Assembly: GCF_902167145.1 (NCBI RefSeq)
Contig: NC_050098.1
Span: forward strand, 130,708,207-130,772,206
DNA length: 64,000 nt
From: Zea mays
Lineage: Eukaryota > Streptophyta > Magnoliopsida > Poales > Poaceae
Direction of reading: 5' to 3'
Below are positions 56,941 through 64,000 of this stretch, in pieces. A program made the translations under genes and the position numbers. The notes below the pieces were generated by a model that worked only from the letters and a program-made list of their open reading frames with translations, did not search any database and was not told the origin of the DNA. Positions within the stretch are counted from its first letter, which is position 1, and each line of letters begins with the position of its first letter.

Positions 56941-58440
56941 TCTGGACAAGTTGAAGTTTCTTGTGACGTTGTGTTTGATGAGACTAACGGCTCTCAAGTA
57001 GAGCAAGTTGATCTTGATGAGATAGGTAATGAAGAGGCTCCATGCACCGCGATAAGGAACATGTCCATTGGGGATGTGTGTCCTAAGGAATCCGAAGAGC
57101 CTCCAAATGCACAAGATCAACCATCCTCCTCCACGCAAGCATCTCCACCAACTCAAAATGAGGATGAGACTCAAGTTGATGAAGGACAAGATCAAGAAGA
57201 TGAGCCACCTCAAGATGACGACAATGATCAAGGGGGAGATGCAAATGATCAAGACAAGGAGGATGAAGATCCAAGGCCGCCACACCCAAGAGTCCACCAA
57301 GCAATCCAACAAGATCACCCCGTCGACACCATCCTCGGCGACATCCATAAGGGGGTAACCACTAGATCTCGTGTTGCACATTTTTGTGAGCATTACTCTT
57401 TTGTTTCCTCTATTGAGCCACACAGGGTAGAGGAAGCACTACAAGATTCGGATTGGGTGGTGGCGATGCAAGAGGAGCTCAACAACTTCACTAGGAACGA
57501 GGTATGGCATTTGGTTCCACATCATAATCAAAATGTTGTAGGAACCAAGTGGGTGTTCCGCAACAAGCAAGACGAGCATGGTGTGGTGACAAGGAACAAA
57601 GCCCGACTTGTGGCCAAGGGGTATTCACAAGTCGAAGGTTTGGATTTCGGTGAAACCTATGCACCCGTAGCTAGGCTTGAGTCAATTCGCATATTACTTG
57701 CCTATGCTACTTACCATGGCTTTAAGCTTTATCAAATGGACGTGAAAAGTGCCTTCCTCAATGGACCAATCAAGGAAGAGGTCTATGTTGAGCAACCTCC
57801 CGGCTTTGAAGATAGTGAGTATCCTAACCATGTCTATAAACTCTCTAAGGCACTTTATGGGCTCATGCAAGCCCCAAGAGCATGGTATGAATGCCTTAGA
57901 GATTTCCTTATCACTAATGGCTTCAAAGTCGGAAAGGCCGATCCTACACTCTTTACCAAAACACTTGAAAATGATTTGTTTGTATGCCAAATTTATGTTG
58001 ATGATATTATATTTGGGTCTACTAACGAATCTACATGTGAAGAGCTTAGTAGGATCATGACACAGAAATTCGAGATATCAATGATGGGGGAGTTGAAGTA
58101 CTTCTTGGGATTTCAAGTGAAGCAACTCCAAGAGGGCACCTTCATTAGCCAAACGAAGTATATTCAAGACATTCTAACCAAGTTTGGGATGAAGGATGCC
58201 AAGCCCATCAAGACACCCATGGGAACCAATGGGCAGCTCGACCTCGACACGGAAGGTAAATCTGTCGATCAAAAGGTATACCGGTCGATGATTGGGTCTT
58301 TACTCTATTTATGTGCATCTCGACCGGATATTATGCTTTCCGTATGCATGTGTGCAAGATTCCAAGCCGACCCTAAGGAAGCTCACCTTACGGTCGTAAA
58401 ACGAATCTTGAGATATTTAGTTATACTCCTAAGTTTGGGC
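56941..58440 (+). pseudogene. Sirevirus reverse transcriptase
   Basis: An open stretch holds an acidic Asp/Gln-rich linker (about 57100-57290) and then a copia RT domain: [22 protein letters not shown] (about 57736-57768) and the catalytic YVDDIIFGS (about 57994-58020). This is the best-preserved part. The frame is lost by a one-base shift near 58420. Without the upstream frames it would not be made as part of a polyprotein. Confidence 0.92.
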
Positions 58441-58946
58441 TTTGGTATCCTAAGGGATCCACTTTTGATTTAATTGGTTATTCGGATGCCGATTGGGCGG
58501 GGTGCAAAATTAATAGAAAGAGCACATCGGGGACTTGCCAGTTCTTGGGAAGATCCTTGGTGTCTTGGGCTTCAAAGAAGCAAAATTATGTCGCTCTTTC
58601 TACCGCCGAAGCCGAGTACATTGCCGCAGGCCATTGTTGCGCGCAACTACTTTGGATGAGGCAAACCCTTAGGGACTACGGTTACAAATTAACCAAAGTT
58701 CCTCTTCTATGTGATAATGAGAGTGCAATCCGCATGGCGGATAATCCCGTCGAGCATAGCCGCACTAAACACATAGCCATTCGGTATCACTTTCTAAGGG
58801 ATCACCAACAAAAGGGAGATATTGAGATTGCATACATCAATACTAAAGAACAATTAGCCGATATCTTTACCAAGCCACTAGATGAACAAACTTTTAACAA
58901 ACTTAGGCATGAGCTAAATATTCTTGATTCTAGGAATTTCTTTTGA
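58441..58946 (+). pseudogene. Sirevirus RNase H
   Basis: Copia-type RNase H with YSDADWAG-like start (about 58480), STAEAEYIAAGHC (about 58602-58640), LLCDNESAIRMADN and a C-terminus LADIFTKPLDEQTFNKLRH, ending at a stop at 58944-58946. It is out of frame with the RT. Confidence 0.9.
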
Positions 58947-59740
58947 TATTTTGCACACATAGCTCATAAGTATACCTTTGATCATGTCTCTTCTATGTGC
59001 TATGACTAATGTGTTTTCAAGTGAATTTCAAACCAAGTCATAGGTGTATTGAAAGGGAATTGGAGTCTTCGGCGAAGACAAAGGCTTCCACTCCACTCCA
59101 TAACTCATCCTTCGCCGTTGCTCCGAGCAACTCTCCGTCTTTGGTATAATCTTCACTCATATGTTTTATTTGCCGAAGGGGATAAAGTAGTTAGGAAAGG
59201 GCTTACATTTCACTCCTATCTGGTTTTGGCGATTCATGCCAAAGGGGGAGAAAGTATTAGCCCAAAGCAAAAGGACCGCACCACCACCCTATTTTCAAAG
59301 AGTTTTTAAAATTGGTATCTTATTGTGTTCAAAAAGGGGAGAAAATAGTATTTTCAAAATTGATATCTTAAAACCCTCTTGAACACTAAGAGGAGAATTT
59401 ATTGAAGGAGAGTTTTGTTTAGTCAAAGGAAAAGCATTTGAAACAGGGGAGAAAATTTTAAATCTTGAAAATGCTTCGCAAAAACTTATTCATTTACCTT
59501 TGACTATTTGCAAAAGACTTTAAAAAGGATTTACAAAATGAATTTGCAAAAACAAAACATGTGGTGCAAGCGTGGTCCAAAATGTTAAAAATGAAGAAAC
59601 AATCCATGTGTATCCTATAAGTATTTCTATTGGCTCAATTCTAAGTAACCTTTGCACTTACAATCTTGCAACTAGTTCAATTATGCACTTCCATATTTGC
59701 TTTGGTTTGTGTTGGCATCAATCACCAAAAAGGGGGAGAT
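58947..59740 (+). other. Sirevirus 3' untranslated region with repeated polypurine tracts
   Basis: Four purine tracts occur: AAAGGGGGAGAAAG (59241), AAAAAGGGGAGAAAA (59331), CAGGGGAGAAAA (59444) and AAAAAGGGGGAGAT (about 59727-59740), the last abutting the LTR. No envelope-like gene is seen. Confidence 0.85.
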
Positions 59741-61028
59741 TGAAAGGGAATTAGGCTTACACCTATTTCCTAGTTGATTTTGGTGGTTAAATTGCCCAAC
59801 ACAAATAATTGGACTAACTACTTTGCTCTAGTCTATAAGCTATACAGGTGCCAAAGGTTCACAAAAAGCCAATGAAAAGACCAAGTAAAGGGTTCAACAA
59901 AGAGAGCAAGGGATAACCAAAGTGTGCCCTGGTCTGGCGCACCGGACTGTCCGATGTGCCACCGGACAGTGTCCGGTGCACCACCGGACAGTGTCCGGTG
60001 CACCAGGGGACTTCAAGCTGAACTCACCTTCGAGAATTTCCAGAGGCGCTCCGCTATAATTCACCGGACTGTCCGGTGTCCCAGGAGAGAGCGGCTCTGA
60101 ACTCACCAGCTTTGGGAATCCGCTCCGCTAAAATTCACCGGACATGTCCGGTGCACGCCGGACTGTCCGGTGAGCCAGCGGAGCAACGACTACTTCGCAC
60201 GCAACGGTCGACTGCAACGCATTAAATGCGCTCCTGCGCGCGCAGAGGACAGAGCACGCGCGGGTGGCACACCGGACAATCTACAGGACTTGTCCGGTGC
60301 ACCACCGGACAGCCAGGCGGGCCCACACGTCAGAGCTCCAACGGTCGGAACCCAATGGCCTGGTGACGTGGCTGGTGCACCGGACAGTGTCCGATGGCGC
60401 ACCGGACTGTCCGGTGCGCCCGTCGACAGCAGCCTCCACCAACGGTCAAGTTTGGTGGTTGGGGCTATAAATACCCCAACCACCCCCACATTCAAGTCAT
60501 CCAAGTTTTCCACCTTCCAACTACTTACAAGAGCTAGGCATTCAATACAAGACACACCAAAGTGATCAAATCCTCTCCTAATTCCACACAAGGCTTTAGT
60601 GATTAGTGAGAGAGATTTGTCGTGTTCTTTTGAGCTCTTGCGCTTGGATTGCTTCTTTTTCTCATTCTTTCTTGTGATCATCTCAATTGTAAACAAGGCA
60701 AGAGACACCAATTGTGTGGTGGTCCTTGCGGGAAGTTTGGTTCCCAATTGATTTGAGAAGAGAAGCTCACTCGGTTCGAGGGACCGTTTGAGAGAGGGAA
60801 AGGGTTGAAAGAGACCCGGTCTTTGTGACCACCTCAACGAGGAGTAGGTTTGAGAGAACCGAACCTCGGTAAAACAAATCCGCGTGTCACACTCTTTATT
60901 CGCTTGCAATTTTTTTTGCACCCTCTCTCTCGGACTTGTTTATATTTCTAACGCTAACCCGGCTTGTAGTTGTGATTAAGTTTGTAAATTTCAGATTCGC
61001 CCTATTCACCCCCTCTAGGCGACTTTCA
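59741..61028 (+). repeat. 3' LTR of the Sirevirus (1,288 bp)
   Basis: Same ends as the 5' LTR and a TATA box at 60466-60473. It is 37 bp longer, mainly because of extra CCACCGGACAGTGTCCGGTG units near 59960-60005. Roughly 2-3% of bases differ by eye. Confidence 0.95.
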
Positions 61029-61114
61029 GTAATCGCTGTGTACGTGAGTTTCTGATCCTGGCATGTACATGGTTCGCATTCGGTTTGCCTTCCAAAACCA
61101 GGTGTGACACCTCT

Positions 61115-61870
61115 AGCCTGAGAAGTGTCTCACCTTGTTCCTTCTCAACAATTTCCTTATAGGATAGTCATGTCTTACTTGTTGAGACGTCCATAGAGCT
61201 AGCAAAGCTCCTTTTCTTCAACATCCTTGGTTTCATTTTCCATGTCATCATTATAAGAGGAAGCATGCAAAATAGTATGGGAAAATGTGCCTTGTGATGA
61301 TGTGGATTTGGTTTCATCCTCGCTATCATCCTCATATTCCTCCTCATCGTCGCTTTCGTCTCTACTACCATTTTCGCAACAAGACATTTATGACTAGTGG
61401 AAAACATACCTGTCGGTGAGGTGGATTCATTGTTTGGTTTCCATCGTCTTTCTTCTTCTCCCTTTGAAAGATTAGTACCACAAGCAATAGAGGGAGTAGA
61501 AGTGAAAGAAGTTTCACTATATTTAGCATCATGAATTTTGGCCAAAATGTTGTGAGCATAACTAACAAGATCATTTTGAGGTATGAAAACAAAATAAACA
61601 TCTTCACTAAGAGAATTGACTAAGATATCATAGGCTTGATAATTTAGACGTAGACATCTTAGATCATATTCAGATGTATTTCTCTTATCAAAATCAATGG
61701 GCAATATACTAGCATCAAATATTTGCTCTCTTCAAGACCTAAACTCCTATAAGCATTTTGCACATGAAAATACCATGATGCATAATTAGAGCCATCAAAA
61801 TGAAGAAGTTCTAGAGTTACCTCCTCCTACAACATTGTCATCTCCGGATGTCTAAGCCCATGACTGGAGA
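61115..61870 (-). pseudogene. Sirevirus A gag, N-terminal part (degraded)
   Basis: The minus strand after the primer-binding site reads ELLHFDGSNYASWYFHVQNA near 61800 and then a frame MPIDFDKRNTSEYDLRCLRL (from 61704) with NSLSEDVYFVFIPQNDLVSY, typical of copia gag N-termini. A stop or shift separates these two stretches, and further shifts follow near 61380. The coding continues across the solo LTR at 48250. Confidence 0.7.
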
Positions 61871-61889
61871 GTCTAGCTCCGATACCAAT
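61871..61889 (-). other. Primer-binding site region of Sirevirus A
   Basis: On the minus strand ATTGGTATCGGAGCTAG follows the LTR end directly. It is the Sirevirus primer-binding site with one mismatch to the intact element's TGGTATCAGAGC. Confidence 0.85.
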
Positions 61890-63811
61890 TGAAAGTTTCC
61901 TTTGCCCGGGAATAGAAGGATGCCACCTATGGGGGGTGAATAGGAGAATAAAAATTAATCCCAAAACTTAGAAATCTTACTCTACTCAAAGACCGGATCA
62001 CAATAGAATGAAGATCACTTTGAGTAGGTCGCAGCTCAATCAAAGTCCATGTCTCAAGATAGCATGTACTTCAAAAATAGTTTATACCAAATATAAATAT
62101 AGAAGTGCAAAGAGTAAAGCAATCAAAGAGAGAGAGAGAGATAGATAACAACACACCAAGAGCACACAACACACAAGGATTTATCCTGTGGTTCGGTCAA
62201 GCCTAAAATGCTTGCGTAGTCCACGTTGGAGTTAGCCAACCTGGCTTGGAGTCTATTTCAACTCATTCCTCCGTTTGCTTAGATCTGTCACCAGGTGGTA
62301 GATCGAGGCTTTCATTATGTAGAGGTCGGTTACAGTGGAGCCATGGTTGTTTACTAGTATTCATAGCATTCCGGCAGAGTAACAAAACTCCCTTGCTCAA
62401 GATCTTGCTCACTCTAACTTGCAGCAGCACTCCTCAACTCTCTCTTGGCTTATAACTGTACCAACACACGAATTTGAGAGAAATACACAAGAGACTGAGT
62501 CATAATTGATTTGTAATGTATCTACAATTTGTTGCTGCACTTGGAAGCCTTGGACTGAAAGGGGATGTCTAAGAGGTCCTTTTATAGCCCCATGGGGCCT
62601 AGGAGCCGTAACCTCTTCCAAATGAAAGCTGGAAAAATTCCGTATCTGCGGGCGCACTGGACCGTCCGGTGAGCCACCGGACCGTATCGTGACATCTGCT
62701 AGCCGTTGTGCGTCGAGCGAAGGCTGAAAGTAGCCATTGGAGAAGTGGTCTGATGTACACCGAACCATCCGGTTAATTTTATAAATAAAATTCCCAAGAC
62801 CAATCAGTATAGCTAAGTTGCACGGACCCAGTCTGGTGCAGCCTAGACCAGAGCAAGTTGTGCTCTTTTGAGCCAAACTTCTCCAAATGATCTCAACTCT
62901 TTGGAGGACTTCCCTGAGACCTAGACACACATTTAGAGTGTAATCCAATTGACTAGGTCCTAGAAAGTTACCTCCTTCCCATTCTTCTCCCAGCTTTTCT
63001 ATTTCTCCTCAAACAGAGCCCAGAATAGCACTTTGTCTACAAACTGAGTTAGAGAACAAACCAAAGTACCAAACACATAGTAAAAGGTGTATGCAACATA
63101 GTTGAACGCTCAAACCTTACATACTTAACCTTTTCACCGTTTTACACGTTTTGGCCCGTTTGAGGTCGAGGTTGGACTCCAAACCATCAAGTCGACTTGA
63201 CTTGATCTAGATTGTTATCTATGAGCTCCAACACCTGGAAAAGGTCATATAGAACACTGTAACAACCCAACCTAAAGGTTAAGGTAAACTTAGCTCTTTT
63301 GGGTTGCTTCTAGGTTCTAGCTTTGACACTACCACTTCTGGTGACCTTGTTCACTTCCTGAGCTTGATCTTGAGCCTTAAGACTTACACCACATAACCAT
63401 AGTTATTACCTCATTAGCTATAAGTCATGTCCTTAAGTCATGATCCTTGATGCACCATAACTCCTCTCAATTCGATCAACCTTGACTTTGCAAGTCTTTT
63501 TCTTCACGCCTGGCTTTGGGTACCTCGACCTTCTTGACCTTTTCTCGTGCACTCGGTACCTCGAAGTTCTTCTTGTCTCCATACTTGGCTTGACCATATG
63601 CACACCGAGTTTCACATAAGCAGTGTACATCCTTCACTTAGCTTGTGATGTCCACTATCATAGTCAACTCAGCCTTTGGACCATCACACTTGATCACTTG
63701 TGTTGAACCTTGTAAGATTTGAACTAAGCACCTATTCAACACTTAGCAACACATATTAGTCCTTTAATTGGGTTGTCATCCATACCACCAAAACTCACAA
63801 GGAAACTTTCA
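61890..63811 (-). repeat. 5' LTR of Sirevirus A (right), 1,922 bp
   Basis: The plus strand begins TGAAAGTTTCC and ends GGAAACTTTCA, the inverted ends of a Sirevirus LTR. It contains CCGTCCGGTGAGCCACCGG near 62657, an AG microsatellite at 62129-62145 and a matching partner at 35961-37670. Confidence 0.85.
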
Positions 63812-64000
63812 CTCTTAAGCATGACATTTTCAAGTTTAGCTTGAACAATACTAGATAAAGTATTTTCATTATTTACTTGCTCAATTAAAACTGATTCATA
63901 CCTTTGAACCAAATAAACATGAGAGCTCACTAGCTCATCATGCTCTTTTTTCATCTTCTCCAAACTGTCTTTCGTTTCGATGAGGACTTTTTCCAACTCA
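63812..64000 (-). pseudogene. gag coiled-coil fragment of a further minus-strand Sirevirus
   Basis: The minus-strand frame entering from the right edge reads ELEKVLIETKDSLEKMKKEH then DELVSSHVYLVQRYESVLIE, a heptad-rich gag segment. It stops at the LTR boundary 63811 and aligns with the degraded segment at 48100-48250, so it belongs to a related element into which Sirevirus A inserted, or with which it recombined. Confidence 0.68.

Larger units (their letters stand above)
51784..61028 (+). mobile_element. Full-length Opie/Ji-like Sirevirus (Ty1/copia), inactivated
   Basis: A 9,245-bp element with LTRs 51784-53034 and 59741-61028, a perfect 5-bp duplication gtaat, primer-binding site TGGTATCAGAGC (53037-53048) and polypurine tract AAAAAGGGGGAGAT ending at 59740. 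The internal order is gag, protease, integrase, RT, RNase H, which defines Ty1/copia. Palindromes in the LTRs, repeated polypurine tracts before the 3' LTR and a stop between gag and pol are Sirevirus traits. At least five frameshifts or stops prevent expression of full proteins. Confidence 0.96.
48251..61109 (+). mobile_element. Solo LTR (about 3.6 kb) split by a Sirevirus
   Basis: Begins TGTAACACCCTGAATTTGGG (48251) and ends CCAGGTGTGACA (61109). The flanks cctcc (48246-48250) and cctct (61110-61114) match at four of five bases. Removing 51784-61028 and one gtaat copy leaves about 3.6 kb with no internal region, hence a solo LTR formed by LTR-LTR recombination. The TGTAACACC start and large size fit chromovirus-type gypsy LTRs (inference). 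A GC-rich part spans 48580-49760 and a TG repeat lies at 50480-50495. Confidence 0.75.

Noticed and set aside
62120..62150. Short repeats considered as a CRISPR-like array, with the palindromes at 51979-52422
   Set aside because: The AG run is a plain microsatellite, and the palindromes are Sirevirus LTR motifs with irregular spacing. The genome is a plant's.
1..64000. Search for Rep/helicase (autonomous Helitron), transposase genes or disease-resistance genes
   Set aside because: No such domain could be read in any frame. All DNA transposons seen here are non-autonomous.

Overview
This is nuclear DNA of a grass, most likely maize or a close Andropogoneae relative. The evidence is the set of repeat families: Helitrons with maize-type termini, an Au-type tRNA-derived SINE, Opie/Ji-like Sirevirus LTRs full of CCGGAC...GTCCGG palindromes, a Cinful/Zeon-like gypsy LTR, and large LTRs that begin TGTAACAC. 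There are no operons, ribosome binding sites, CRISPR arrays or prokaryotic systems. The species assignment is inference; the repeat structures are read from the sequence.

Layout. 1-835 is the 5' part of a minus-strand Helitron. 836-5401 is intergenic DNA with several MITE-like elements, a certain Stowaway MITE (4768-4993) and a decayed gypsy-type LTR (about 3480-4330). 5402-9618 is a minus-strand Helitron carrying gene fragments, including an OSBP-related PH-domain exon. 9619-11487 holds two inverted-terminal elements. 11488-19514 is a plus-strand Helitron carrying a GC-rich segment, a SWIM-like exon, a frameshifted NFD4/nodulin-like MFS gene fragment and a run of exons of a CMP-sialic-acid-transporter-like nucleotide-sugar transporter.

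19729-25836 is the one gene that reads as intact: CTP synthase, 22 coding exons that join in frame to 584 residues. The upstream Helitron ends only 214 bp before its ATG. A SINE lies in intron 13, and the end of the last intron is tandemly duplicated.

26347-64000 is a nest of retroelements. A minus-strand LINE (26347-27006 plus 34565-about 34978) is split by a non-autonomous LTR element (27012-34559, TSD ttaat), whose left LTR in turn carries a hAT MITE (27624-28161, TSD gtcctggg). Next come a gypsy LTR and gag start (34982-about 35960), abruptly joined to a truncated LTR of a minus-strand Sirevirus-like element ('Sirevirus A', 35961-63811). Sirevirus A is interrupted by a young non-autonomous LTR element (39635-46480, TSD tacca), a Tourist-like MITE (47397-47723) and a 3.6-kb solo LTR (48251-61109). 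The solo LTR is itself interrupted by a full-length but inactivated Opie/Ji-like Sirevirus (51784-61028, TSD gtaat). A gag fragment of another minus-strand Sirevirus runs off the right edge.

Only CTP synthase looks like a working cellular gene. The other coding matter is captured gene pieces in Helitrons or decayed transposon genes. I found no new biochemical system. The most notable features are the cluster of three gene-capturing Helitrons with GC-rich 5' ends, the Helitron that forms the upstream region of CTP synthase, and the duplicated last-intron acceptor in that gene.
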